Positions 10,845 to 18,167 of a stretch of 64,000 nt of DNA are shown here, piece by piece. The first letter of the stretch is position 1. Each line of letters begins with the position of its first letter. Below the pieces are notes generated by a model. It was not told the DNA's origin and did not search any database. It worked only from the letters and a program-made list of their open reading frames with translations. The translations under genes were made by a program, and so were the position numbers. The DNA is from a bacterium (GTDB lineage: Bacteria > Acidobacteriota > Thermoanaerobaculia > Multivoradales > J023), in the NCBI GenBank assembly GCA_024226315.1, contig JAAELT010000636.1:1-64000 (forward strand), in the 5' to 3' direction.

Positions 10845-11645
10845 TCACAGCAGCGGCAGCTGCAGCTCCTCGTAGATCACTTGGCCGGAGGCGAGCTCGA
10901 AGTCGAAGCTCGCGTCCGGCGGCCGGTCTTCGAGCCGGTCGGGATCGGGAAGCGCTCCCCCGGCGGGATCGAAATTCGGATCGAACGTCACCTCGACGCT
11001 CACCGGCACCTGGTGGGTCACCACCGGTCCGTCGCCGGCGCCGTTGCCCCAGGTGGTGATCGGGATGCCGGGCACCGCCACCAGCGCCTCTCCGCGCACC
11101 CCGTCGCGCCAGTCGGAGAGCCCGCGGGCGATCCGCTCCCCGCCGCCGTCGAGCACCCGGATCAGGGCGCCGGGCAGGCGGTCGCCGGACTCCGCCCCGA
11201 CCACCGTCGCCCGGATCAGCGCCCATCCCGGCCGGGTGGTCGCCGCCGGCGACGGCAGGAGCTCGACGTCCACCGGCCGGAACAGCGAGTCCTCCAGGCC
11301 GGCGTCCACCGGATCCGGGTCCCGGGGCAGGAGCAGGGTGTGGCGCCGCGCCAGGTAGCGACCGCTGGCGTCGCGCACCGCCAACTCCACCGCCACACTG
11401 CCGAGGGGCGGCTCGGGGGGCGGCTCGAGGAAGGCTCCCCGATGCTCGGCGAGCTCGGGCACGACCTCGGCGACGACGTAGGTGCTGCGCCGGTTGCGCA
11501 CCAGGGAGACTCCCGCCGCCGCATCGGGCTCCTGGTCGACGGCGAGCGCCGTCACCGCCAGCGAGCGGCGCACCGGCAGGCCGGTGGCGGCGTTGAAGTA
11601 GCGCACCGCCCCGAGCACTCGGGCGTCGATCCGCTCGGCGTTCAC
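10845..11645 (-). CDS. eCIS-associated protein of unknown function
   Basis: A 266-aa protein, GTG start at 11645 overlapping the stop of the Pvc16-like gene (GTGA); the longer frame upstream was rejected for that reason. The sequence is beta-rich. Residues ~25-130 contain strand-like stretches (RRSLAVTALAVD, SVAVELAVRDASGRYLARRH), and residues ~145-200 look like a carboxypeptidase-regulatory or Ig-type fold (ALIRATVVGAESGDRLPGAL, EALVAVPGIP). Tight coupling to the tail-terminator gene, and its position before the sheath, suggest a cap or terminator partner, perhaps equivalent to the C-terminal half of longer Pvc16 proteins. That is inference only. Confidence 0.7.
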   Translation of the reverse strand: MNAERIDARVLGAVRYFNAATGLPVRRSLAVTALAVDQEPDAAAGVSLVRNRRSTYVVAEVVPELAEHRGAFLEPPPEPPLGSVAVELAVRDASGRYLARRHTLLLPRDPDPVDAGLEDSLFRPVDVELLPSPAATTRPGWALIRATVVGAESGDRLPGALIRVLDGGGERIARGLSDWRDGVRGEALVAVPGIPITTWGNGAGDGPVVTHQVPVSVEVTFDPNFDPAGGALPDPDRLEDRPPDASFDFELASGQVIYEELQLPLL

Positions 11646-12232
11646 GCGCCGGCCTCCCGGGTGCTCCAGCCGAAGCGGGTGGCGACCACCACCGGCCGCG
11701 AGTCCGCGACCTGGTCGGGATCGATGCGCACCACCCGGGCGATGTAGGAAAAGCTCAGCCGGTAGGACGGCGTGAGGGCGTCCCAGATCCGCATCAGGTC
11801 CTCGTTGGACAGCTCGGCCGGGATCAGGTGGATGACGTCGCCCTTGCGCCACCCCGCCTCCGGCGTCAGGGACGAGACGTCGAGCACCGGATGGAGGTGG
11901 ATCTGGCGCATCGCCCAGGCCAGGATGAGGTGCTCGTCGAGGGAGTTGCCGGCCCATACGGTGAGCAGGTAGTGCAGGTCGACGGACAACGGCACCTGGG
12001 GGGTCGTCGGATCGTCCATCGGCCCGCGGTTGCGCAGGTAGTCGTTGATCGTCACCCGGTAGAGGTAGAGCGACAGGGTGGTGGTGGCGAGGTCGTCTTC
12101 GTCGGCCAGCTGGCCGCTCGACAGCAGACGGAACTGGCACCGGTGGTCGGTGGCCAGCGGCTCCGGGTAAGAATTGCGCAGATAGGTCACCAGCGAGTTG
12201 CCCACCGAGTGAATCGCCTGGATGTCGGCCAT
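11642..12232 (-). CDS. Pvc16/DUF4255-type tail terminator
   Basis: A 196-aa protein with the DUF4255 (Pvc16 N-terminal) pattern: IHSVGNSLVTYLRNSYP, TTTLSLYLYRVTINDYLRNR, PLSVDLHYLLTVWAGNSLDE and HLILAWAMRQIHLHPVLD, ending with a strand-rich LSFSYIARVVRIDP. In Afp/PVC this protein caps the distal end of tube and sheath and sets particle length. It is usually the first structural gene in such operons, as here. It starts 12 bp after the small head gene and overlaps the next gene by 4 bp. Confidence 0.9.
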   Translation of the reverse strand: MADIQAIHSVGNSLVTYLRNSYPEPLATDHRCQFRLLSSGQLADEDDLATTTLSLYLYRVTINDYLRNRGPMDDPTTPQVPLSVDLHYLLTVWAGNSLDEHLILAWAMRQIHLHPVLDVSSLTPEAGWRKGDVIHLIPAELSNEDLMRIWDALTPSYRLSFSYIARVVRIDPDQVADSRPVVVATRFGWSTREAGA

Positions 12233-12244
12233 GGCCGTCGCTCC

Positions 12245-12532
12245 TCAGCTACTGTCCGGCGCGTTCTCGGCCGGCGCGCCGAGCCATTCCGGGCGCGCCC
12301 CGTAGATCGTGCGGGGGCCGACGGTGTGGGCGAAGAAGCACCCTCTTGCCACCAGATCGTCGAGCGCTGCTTCCACCTCATCACGCCGGAATTCGCCACC
12401 GCCCTGCGGTAGCCACCAGTGGTGGATCCCCTCGACGGTGTCTTTGGCTTCCGGATGGACCATCACATATCGGAGAAGCGTTGCGATCAGTTTGCGCAAG
12501 TTGCGGGCGGTTGGCGGTGCGAAAGCATCCAT
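12245..12532 (-). CDS. Small winged-helix-like protein heading the eCIS operon
   Basis: A 95-aa protein, MDAFAPPTARNLRKLIATLL..., with a helix, RRDEVEAALDDLVARG and a short beta wing (CFFAHTVGPRTIYGARPEWL), compatible with a winged-helix fold. The ATG at 12532 has GGAG upstream and lies 50 bp after the -12 element of the sigma-54 promoter, so it is the first gene of the operon. Its place before the tail terminator suggests a regulator or an assembly factor; nothing in the sequence decides between these. I do not recognise a named family. Confidence 0.7.
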   Translation of the reverse strand: MDAFAPPTARNLRKLIATLLRYVMVHPEAKDTVEGIHHWWLPQGGGEFRRDEVEAALDDLVARGCFFAHTVGPRTIYGARPEWLGAPAENAPDSS

Positions 12533-12581
12533 GCTCGCTCCAGGGGCGGCGACTGCCAGCGGACTCTTGCACTGCTTCTAC

Positions 12582-12597
12582 AGCAATCCGGATGCCA
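12582..12597 (-). promoter_or_regulatory. Sigma-54 (-24/-12) promoter of the eCIS operon
   Basis: On the minus strand the sequence is TGGCATCCGGATTGCT, which matches the sigma-54 consensus TGGCAC-N5-TTGCW at every invariant base: GG at -24 and GC at -12 with exact 12-bp phasing. Only the sixth base (T for C) departs from consensus. Predicted transcription start is near 12571, about 40 bp before the ATG of the first eCIS gene. The next gene upstream on the same strand encodes a sigma-54 activator, which supports a functional pair. Confidence 0.8.
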
Positions 12598-12750
12598 GTC
12601 CCGGCGCGGCGGCCGGAGCCTTGATTTAAGTCGTTTCCCGGCACCCTCCGGCCGGACGCCGCGGCCATCCAGCCGCACCGGCGCGGCGGCCCCGTCATGC
12701 CGTCGGGCACGCGGCGAAAGCGGTGGCGCCAGGTGCGGCAGCTGCGCCCC

Positions 12751-12776
12751 GGGATGCGGCAGAAACGCCGCACCCC
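12751..12776. promoter_or_regulatory. Inverted repeat between activator gene and eCIS promoter
   Basis: Two 10-bp arms (gggatgcggc at 12751-12760 and gccgcacccc at 12767-12776, one mismatch) flank the 6-bp loop agaaac. It lies ~160 bp upstream of the sigma-54 promoter, the distance at which activator (UAS) sites are usually found. A second TGCGGCA half-site is at 12734-12740. It could instead be the transcription terminator of the activator gene, but no T-run follows on the minus strand. Confidence 0.4.
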
Positions 12777-12812
12777 GGACGGCGTCGTTCCAGCAGCGCT
12801 GCCCGGCGGGCC

Positions 12813-14180
12813 TCAGGACAGGAAATCGCGCGGATCGATACGGTGCTTGTGCAGCAACCGCTGGAAGGCCCGCCGCTCCTTGCCGGCGCTCTTCGCAGCC
12901 CGGGTCACGTTGCCCTGGTGGGCGGCCAGCACTCTGGCGAGGAAGTCGCGCTCGAAACCCGCGATCACCAGGGCCTTGGCCTCTTGAAAGCGCCTGCGGG
13001 GCGTCGTTCCGCCGCCGACGCTTGCCGGCAGGTCGAGGTCGTGAGGCTCGAGGCGCGTCTCGGTGCTCAGCAGCATGGCTCGCTGGAGGACCGCCTTCAG
13101 CTCCCGTACGTTCCCCGGCCACGAATAGGCGCTCAGCTTGTCCATCGCCCGGGCCGAGATGGTCATCGGACGCTGGTATTGCCGGCCGTAGAGGCTCAGG
13201 AAATGCGCCGCCAGCAGCGGGACGTCGCCGGAGCGCTCGCGCAGGGGGGGCAGGCGGAGGCGCAGGACGTTCAGCCGGTAGAAGAGATCCGCGCGAAACC
13301 GCCGCAGCGCCACCGCCTGGCGCAGGTCGGCATTGGTGGCGGCAAGGATGCGGACGTCCGCCGACCGGCTCCTGGCGGCGCCCAACGGTCGGTATTTCAA
13401 GTCCTGCAGGAAGCGCAGCATTTTGACCTGCACGGACAGGCTCAGGGTGTCGACCTCGTCGAGGAAGAGTGTGCCCCCCCGGGCCTCCTCGACCAGTCCG
13501 CGCTGCACCGACGAAGCGTTGGTGTAGGCGCCCTTGGCATGGCCGAAGAGCTCGTTCTCGACCAGGGTCTCGGGCAGCGCGCTGCAGTTGAGGGGCACGA
13601 AGGGCTTGCCCCGCCGGCGGCTGTGGTAGTGGATGGCCCGCGCCACGAGCTCCTTGCCGGTGCCGGTCTCGCCGCTGATCATCACCGTGGCGTCGGTGGC
13701 CGCGAGGCGCGGGATGACGTCGACCTGCCGCAGGAAGGGCTCACTCTCGCCGACCAGGGCCTCGAGCTCCGGAGGCTTCCGGCTCCGAGGCCGGCCGGCC
13801 GAATCTGGCAGCAGTCGCTGAATCCGGGGCAGGAGGTCGAACCGCTGGATCGGACAACAGAGGAAGTCGTTCACGCCCCGACTCAGCGATCGGACCACCC
13901 GGCCCGCGTTGTCGCCCTGACTGCAGAAGACGCCGAGGATGGGAGTCGGCCGGCGCGGATCCTCGAAGCCTCGGAGCTGCTCTCGCCGGATGACCGATGA
14001 GGTCGAGCGCACGACGATCAGATCGGGTGCCGGGGTGAGCGGCGCCCTCGGGATCCGGTCGCGCGCCCGGACTTCGACCTCCGCCGGCAACAGGCTGCGC
14101 AACTGCTCCCCGAGCTGCTCACACCCGTGAGCCGCGCAGGGGCTCGGATCGAGGATCAGCACCAGGACGTTGTTCGACAT
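12813..14180 (-). CDS. Sigma-54-dependent activator with degenerate receiver domain
   Basis: A 455-aa NtrC-type enhancer-binding protein. Residues 1-125 have a receiver-like alternation (VLVLILDPS, PDLIVVRSTS, TPILGVFCSQG) but no phosphorylatable Asp after the third strand (R58 stands in its place), so it is a pseudo-receiver. The AAA+ domain follows: Walker A GETGTGKE (170-177), the sigma-54 contact loop as GAYTNA instead of GAFTGA (217-222), Walker B GTLFLDEV (236-243), and the arginine-finger block FRADLFYRLNVLRLRLPPLR. A Fis-type HTH closes the protein (VTRAAKSAGKERRAFQRLL). The ATG at 14180, with GGAGG just upstream, was preferred to an in-frame TTG at 14198. Its neighbour downstream is the eCIS operon with a sigma-54 promoter, its likely target. 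Confidence 0.88.
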   Translation of the reverse strand: MSNNVLVLILDPSPCAAHGCEQLGEQLRSLLPAEVEVRARDRIPRAPLTPAPDLIVVRSTSSVIRREQLRGFEDPRRPTPILGVFCSQGDNAGRVVRSLSRGVNDFLCCPIQRFDLLPRIQRLLPDSAGRPRSRKPPELEALVGESEPFLRQVDVIPRLAATDATVMISGETGTGKELVARAIHYHSRRRGKPFVPLNCSALPETLVENELFGHAKGAYTNASSVQRGLVEEARGGTLFLDEVDTLSLSVQVKMLRFLQDLKYRPLGAARSRSADVRILAATNADLRQAVALRRFRADLFYRLNVLRLRLPPLRERSGDVPLLAAHFLSLYGRQYQRPMTISARAMDKLSAYSWPGNVRELKAVLQRAMLLSTETRLEPHDLDLPASVGGGTTPRRRFQEAKALVIAGFERDFLARVLAAHQGNVTRAAKSAGKERRAFQRLLHKHRIDPRDFLS

Positions 14181-14549
14181 CTCCCTCCACGCGCGCAACG
14201 CTCAACTCAACAACTCCATCACGATAAAACATCGGACCCGATGCCAGATTCTTCGACAATACGTCGATGATGCAGCACTCACGACGATGCATCCGCGATG
14301 GCGCGCAATGTGGAAGCTAAACCAACCTGTGTCTCAGTATATGTCCGCTCAGCACCGGGTGCAACCGATCGAGAAACATCGAGAAACTACCTGTGCCTCG
14401 CCAAAACTCAGTCACGGCGAGCGAGTGCCTAAAGCACATGGTGAGAGGCGTTCCCTCGACAGGAGCTTCGAGGGTGACGCCAACAATCCTCCGGGTTTCT
14501 GCCGAAATCCGCTGATCAATTAGATGCGGTTCTGACCACGGCTGGCTGC
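14181..14549. other. Gene-free stretch upstream of the activator
   Basis: No convincing gene on either strand in 370 bp. Base composition is less GC-rich than the flanks (several A/T runs around 14210-14360), which would fit foreign DNA flanking the transposase remnant. The promoter of the activator gene should lie in its left part, but I cannot point to clear -10/-35 or -24/-12 boxes. Confidence 0.5.
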
Positions 14550-15385
14550 TCAGGCAGCCGAGCGCCACGCATAACGGTGATGCAAGCCACCGACCCGCGG
14601 GAAGGAGACGATCTCGGCATCGGCCTGCGGCGGCCGCTCCACCGGACGCCCAGCCGGGGCATCCCTCCCGAGCGCCAGATGCGGGCGCTCCTCGTGGTAG
14701 TAGGCGACGTACTCAGCCAGCAGTCGGTGGAGGTGGCGCTCATGTAAGACGACGACGTGATCGAGCAGCTCTCGGCATACGGACCCGATCCAGCGCTCAA
14801 CCACACCGTTCTGCCACGGGCTGCGAGGCGCCGTGCGCACCGGAGTGATCGCCAGAGTCTTCAGAAACTCGAGCAGCGAGCGACCGAACAACCCGTCGCG
14901 GTCGAGGATCAGATACCGGGGCCCTGTGTCATAGGGGAAAGCCTCGCGGAACTGCTGTCGGATCTACGCGGCACAGCGGACGACGCGCCGCGCCGGTGAT
15001 GGTGAACAAAAACCAGGACGTAGAGAACTTCGAAGCTGAGGGTCGGAACGGTGAAGAAGTCGACGACAACGACAGCCTTGCGGCGCAGCTTCAGAAACGC
15101 CTTCCCGGGCTCGCTTGAGGTAACGGGAGATGGTGCGATCTGCGACGTCGAAGCCCAACAGCAGAAGCTCGCCGTGGAGTCGCGGTGCGCCCCAGTTCGG
15201 GTCTCTCGCGCAATGCGGCGGATGAGCTCGCGCAGCTTGGGATCGATCTTCGGGCGTCCGGGTCGCCGCAGCCGCGAGCGCCAGCGCCAGAAAGCGCGGA
15301 ATCCGAGTCGATGCCAGCGGACGACGATCTCGGGCCGCCGATCACGAGGATGCCGCCACTTGGGCCAGAGGCCGCCGGCGTATCC
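14550..15385 (-). pseudogene. Frameshifted DDE (rve-type) transposase remnant
   Basis: Pieces of one integrase-core transposase appear in order but in different frames: PEIVVRWHRLGFRAFWRWR and RRPGRPKIDPKLRELIRR near 15240-15340, LLGFDVADRTISRYLKR near 15100-15160, VVVVDFFTVPTLSFEVLYVL (first catalytic Asp) near 15020-15075, RYLILDRDGLFG (second Asp) near 14890-14925 and PRSPWQNGVVERWIGSV (catalytic Glu) near 14800-14850. The last piece runs to a normal HHRYAWRSAA end at 14550. Frame changes around 15100 and 14990, and a missing segment between the first and second Asp blocks, show that it is dead. The family is IS3/IS481-like rve; terminal repeats were not found. Confidence 0.75.
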
Positions 15386-15606
15386 GGCACAGGGAAGACG
15401 TTCTCCTCGGCCAGCCAGGCAGCGTAGCGCACCGCCTCGTGCACGTCGTCGACCTCCAGATACGGATAGGCCTCGACGATCTCCACGGCACTCATGCCGT
15501 CCGCGACCAGGTTGAGGATCAAGGAGACGGTGACCCGCATGCCGCGGATGCAGGCACGGCCGGCCATCAGATCAGAGTCGAAGGTGATGCGCTCGAAGCC
15601 AAGCAT
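15091..15606 (-). CDS. DUF433 antitoxin-like protein with 3' end replaced by insertion
   Basis: From the ATG at 15606 the first ~74 residues are a typical DUF433 protein (MLGFERITFDSDLMAGRACI, RGMRVTVSLILNLVADGMS, DDVHEAVRYAAWLAEENVF), a small winged-helix family usually found as antitoxin next to a DUF5615 PIN-like toxin. Native proteins end about here (near 15385). The frame then runs on into the antisense-frame sequence of the transposase remnant and stops at 15091, giving a 171-aa product with a nonsense tail. No toxin partner is visible. The gene is probably disrupted by the insertion. Confidence 0.65.
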   Translation of the reverse strand: MLGFERITFDSDLMAGRACIRGMRVTVSLILNLVADGMSAVEIVEAYPYLEVDDVHEAVRYAAWLAEENVFPVPDTPAASGPSGGILVIGGPRSSSAGIDSDSALSGAGARGCGDPDARRSIPSCASSSAALRERPELGRTATPRRASAVGLRRRRSHHLPLPQASPGRRF

Positions 15607-15967
15607 GGTGTCTCTCCTGGGTCTGACGTTGCCGGGTCTCAGACAACAGAATCCTACACCCTCGAAAGGTACCCGCGTGCGCCCGCGGCGACCGAGAAGA
15701 CGATCAGTTTGCGGGCTCTCGGGTACTACCTGCTGACCCTGCCGCGTCCAGCCCGTCTGGACGCCCTCGCGATCCCGAATCTCTTTGTCGCGTTGATTGC
15801 TCGGTCTTCTCGTCGCCATGGCGGCGGTGGTGCGGACTCGGGCTCCCGGCCTGACGCATGACACCTCGCCTGGCCGAGATCGGCCTTCATCCTGCCTCAC
15901 GATCAGAGCAGGCGGTCTCCATTGCGAGACACGAAGCCCTGCGGGAGGTTCGACGAGCGGCCTCTGA
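15607..15967. other. Gene-free stretch between DUF433 gene and excisionase-like ORF
   Basis: I see no supported gene here. Open frames exist on both strands but have no family-like sequence. The right promoter-proximal part should hold the start signals of the DUF433 gene (minus strand, AGGAGAGAC upstream of ATG 15606). Confidence 0.4.
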
Positions 15968-16147
15968 GTGTCACTGCGAAGAACGGACGGAAGATGGCGC
16001 GGATTCACCAAGAACAAGAGGATTACTATCTTCCGCCGGCAGTCCAACGGTTTTGACCGCTGCGTCCTCCATGTCGGCAGGCGCCTCTACATCGATCTCG
16101 AGGCGCTCAGGCAGTGGCTGGCCAAGCATCGCGGATCGAGGTTCTAG
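15968..16147 (+). CDS. Small excisionase/HTH-like protein
   Basis: A 59-aa ORF with a GTG start, sequence MSLRRTDGRWRGFTKNKRIT..., ending in VGRRLYIDLEALRQWLAKHR. The second half matches the 'GRRxxxDxxxLxxWLxxHR' end of excisionase/AlpA-type winged-helix proteins that define recombination direction or regulate integrases. It converges on the tyrosine recombinase gene and its duplicated tail, a sensible context. The short length, GTG start and lack of a strong ribosome-binding site keep confidence moderate. Confidence 0.45.
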   Translation: MSLRRTDGRWRGFTKNKRITIFRRQSNGFDRCVLHVGRRLYIDLEALRQWLAKHRGSRF

Positions 16148-16151
16148 GACG

Positions 16152-16170
16152 GGCGCCTGAGGCAGGCGCC
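16152..16170 (-). terminator. Hairpin behind the recombinase remnant
   Basis: Perfect 8-bp arms ggcgcctg and caggcgcc around agg. A near-identical hairpin lies at 16335-16357, in the same position relative to the intact recombinase stop. Its conservation in both copies suggests that it belongs to the recombinase unit, as terminator or recombination-site arm. No T-run follows. Confidence 0.45.
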
Positions 16171-16181
16171 TGTCCAGCGCA

Positions 16182-16245
16182 TTACGCGGCCATGAAACGC
16201 TGGGTCATCCTGGCGACGACACTTGCGGTATCGCCGCTGTGCAGG
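16182..16245 (-). pseudogene. Tail of a second tyrosine recombinase
   Basis: In the minus frame ending TAA at 16182 the sequence is LHSGDTASVVARMTQRFMAA. This aligns with LTEGHTMNVIASMTERFLAA, the last 20 residues of the intact recombinase 190 bp away (13 of 20 identical or similar). The homology also covers the DNA after the stop, including the hairpin. Only the last ~20 codons remain, so this is the scar of a second recombinase gene lost by deletion, not a simple duplication (the sequences differ at many sites). Confidence 0.65.
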
Positions 16246-16334
16246 GCTGAGGGCTCGGCCTTGGTTCGGCGGCGGCGAGGTGATGACCGCGTTCACCGCC
16301 AAGAGGTCTCGACCGCGAAGGCCAAATTGCGGAT

Positions 16335-16357
16335 GGGTGCCTGTGAGGCAGGCGCCC
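16335..16357 (-). terminator. Hairpin behind the intact recombinase
   Basis: Arms gggtgcctg (16335-16343) and caggcgccc (16349-16357), one mismatch, loop tgagg, placed 14 bp after the recombinase stop. It is the counterpart of the hairpin at 16152-16170. Confidence 0.5.
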
Positions 16358-16371
16358 GTCGAACAGCGCAA

Positions 16372-17424
16372 CTACGCGGCCAGGAAGCGCTCCGTCATAC
16401 TGGCGATGACATTCATGGTGTGGCCTTCGGTCAAGTGGGCGTAGCGTTTGACCATCGCCAACGTCTTGTGGCCCAACGCCTCGGCCAGCTCGGCCAGCGT
16501 AGCGCCGCTCATGGCGAGGTAAGAAGCGAAGGTGTGCCTCAGATCATGAAACCGGAATTCCTCGATCTCAGCCGTCTCCAGCGCTGCCTGCCATGCTTTG
16601 TGCGGGAAGGTCGCCTTGCCACAACGGCCAGGGAAGACGGGATCGGAGCCGAGGTGCCGAACCCTCCACTCCCTGAGTACCGATGCCGCCAGGCCGGTGA
16701 CTGCCAGCGACCGCCGCTCACCGTTCTTGCTGTGGTGGATGATGGCAACGCCACGATCCAGGTCGACGTCCTGCCACATCAGGCTCAGCAACTCCCCCCG
16801 GCGGGCGCCGGTGCACAGGGCCATTACGACCAGCGGGTACAGAAGCTCCACTGTACTCTCCTTACAAGCGGCGAGCAGACGCTGGCGTTCGTCCCCGTCC
16901 AGGCAGCGTACCCGTCCGCGGGGTTCGGTCGGGCGTCGGACCTTGGTGCAAGGATTGTCGTCCATCCAGAACCACTCTTTGGTGGCTGTGCCCATGGCGC
17001 TGCCCAGAACGGTGAGGTAGCGTCTGACCGTACTCGGGGAAAGTGGCTTTCCGGATAGCCCCTTGCCCGTTGCCAGTATGTCTCTAGCCGAGGCGATCGA
17101 AGCAGGTGTGATCTGGCTCAGTCTGGTATCTCGTCCGAGCTGATCTGCCCACCACTCCAAATTCCGGCGATTCGGTTGTGTGCGTGCGAGTTGGGGGACC
17201 TTGTCCCGGATGTACCGGTCCACCAGATCACCCATCGTCCGCCGCTCGGCTTCTGATTCGGGCCGGAAGCGGCGGGACCGCAAAGCCTCGGTGGTACGTT
17301 CGGCCCACCGGGTCGCTTCGCGCCGCGTGGCGAACGTCTCGGAAAGTCGGGGTTGTCCTTTGAGCGTGATCCGCGCCCGATACCGAATGCCCTGTTTCGT
17401 GTGCCGCTTCTCGATGCTTGCCAT
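16372..17424 (-). CDS. Tyrosine recombinase/integrase
   Basis: A 350-aa phage-type integrase. Residues 1-60 are an AP2/Arm-type N-terminal region (SIEKRHTKQGIRYRARITLK), ~65-165 the SAM-like core-binding domain, and ~175-340 the catalytic domain. All catalytic residues are present: Arg in LCTGARRGELLSL, Lys in HHSKNGERR, His-x-x-Arg in FHDLRHTF, His in LGHKTLAMV and Tyr in KRYAHL. It should therefore be active. The ATG at 17424 has GGAGG at 7 bp and was chosen over a longer upstream frame. No tRNA gene or obvious att core was found in the window. Its product may have moved this mobile segment. Confidence 0.9.
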   Translation of the reverse strand: MASIEKRHTKQGIRYRARITLKGQPRLSETFATRREATRWAERTTEALRSRRFRPESEAERRTMGDLVDRYIRDKVPQLARTQPNRRNLEWWADQLGRDTRLSQITPASIASARDILATGKGLSGKPLSPSTVRRYLTVLGSAMGTATKEWFWMDDNPCTKVRRPTEPRGRVRCLDGDERQRLLAACKESTVELLYPLVVMALCTGARRGELLSLMWQDVDLDRGVAIIHHSKNGERRSLAVTGLAASVLREWRVRHLGSDPVFPGRCGKATFPHKAWQAALETAEIEEFRFHDLRHTFASYLAMSGATLAELAEALGHKTLAMVKRYAHLTEGHTMNVIASMTERFLAA

Positions 17425-17691
17425 GGCAATGCCTCCTGTCTTGTCCCGATCTGGGACGGTCGTTAGGGGGCACTCAGGGGGCAGCACTGGCCAACAAGCA
17501 CCCTCTGCTTACCAAACGTCGCGAGACGTAAGTAGTTGCATTTGCAGTGGTTAAACATTGTGGCGTGTTGTGGTGTGTTGGGAGAAATCCCCCCGTAGGG
17601 GGGAGCGGGTGTCGATTTTCGAGCGCCGACCGGCACTCGAGACGTGAAGTGGCAGCGGTCCGTCCGCGGACTCTGGGCGCTCGGTGCCCGG
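17425..17691. other. Intergenic region between recombinase and repeat array
   Basis: A 267-bp stretch without a supported gene. It holds the recombinase ribosome-binding site at the left and a partial match to the 43-bp repeat near 17649 (gtggcagcggtccg). The middle is A/T-richer (17520-17590), a possible promoter location. Confidence 0.4.
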
Positions 17692-17863
17692 GGTGGCAGA
17701 GGACCGATCACAGGAAGAAAGGTGCCTTGCCACTAGTGGCAAGGGATCGATCACAGGAGGAAAGGTGCGTTGCCACTGGTGGCAGAGGACCGATCACAGG
17801 AAGAAAGGTGCGTTGCCACTGGTGGCAGAGGACCGATCACGGGAAGGTAGGTGCCTTGCCACC
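17692..17863. repeat. Four tandem 43-bp repeats
   Basis: Units start at 17692, 17735, 17778 and 17821. The core is ggtggcagaggaccgatcac followed by aggaagaaaggtgcgttgccact. Units 3 and 1 differ at one or two bases, and units 2 and 4 carry a few changes. Each junction forms the palindrome tgccac-tg-gtggca. Units abut with no spacer, so this is not a CRISPR. It lies between the recombinase and the glycosyltransferase gene and may be a recombination or protein-binding array. Confidence 0.85.
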
Positions 17864-17893
17864 GGCCAGGTCGAATCGCGTGCGGAAGCAAGA

Positions 17894-18103
17894 GGCTTCT
17901 TGATGGCCGGCGGCGGCTCGAAGGCGGGAGGAAGGGGCTTCTTCCCGGATCGAGGCGTTCCTGAAGAGGTGGGAAAGGGCTTCCTCGGCAAGGGGGCCGT
18001 CTTGCCGCCGGAAGAGACAGGCTTCTGGGCAGAGCCCCCGCCGAGCCCTACTCGTGAGAGCGGTCTGCCCCGGAGTGGTGGCTTCCCGCGCGAGAACAGG
18101 GTT
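17894..18103. repeat. Degenerate 42-bp tandem repeats
   Basis: The element ggcttc recurs at 17894, 17936, 17978 and 18020 with exact 42-bp spacing, and a weaker ggtctgcc falls at 18062. Read on the minus strand the units give a 14-residue pattern starting KKPL/RKPF/QKPV. The array begins 30 bp after the 43-bp array. It may be a decayed repeat family or the remains of a coding repeat; no start or stop signals support a gene. Confidence 0.5.
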
Positions 18104-18167
18104 CCGTCGCCGGGGAACTCGCGCTCGCGCCGCGCTGCTAGGATCCCGGTGCACCGAAGGATCCCGC

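Noticed and set aside
17270..17310. Second GEMM riboswitch (accgcaaagcctcgg)
   Set aside because: The short match lies inside the recombinase coding sequence, lacks the GAAA-capped stem before it and the GCCGGGTTGCCGA block after it.
17692..17863. CRISPR array
   Set aside because: The 43-bp units abut directly with no unique spacers, and no cas genes are present. It is a plain tandem repeat.
16372..18100. Integration into a tRNA gene
   Set aside because: I found no tRNA-like T-loop or acceptor stem near the recombinase or elsewhere in the window.
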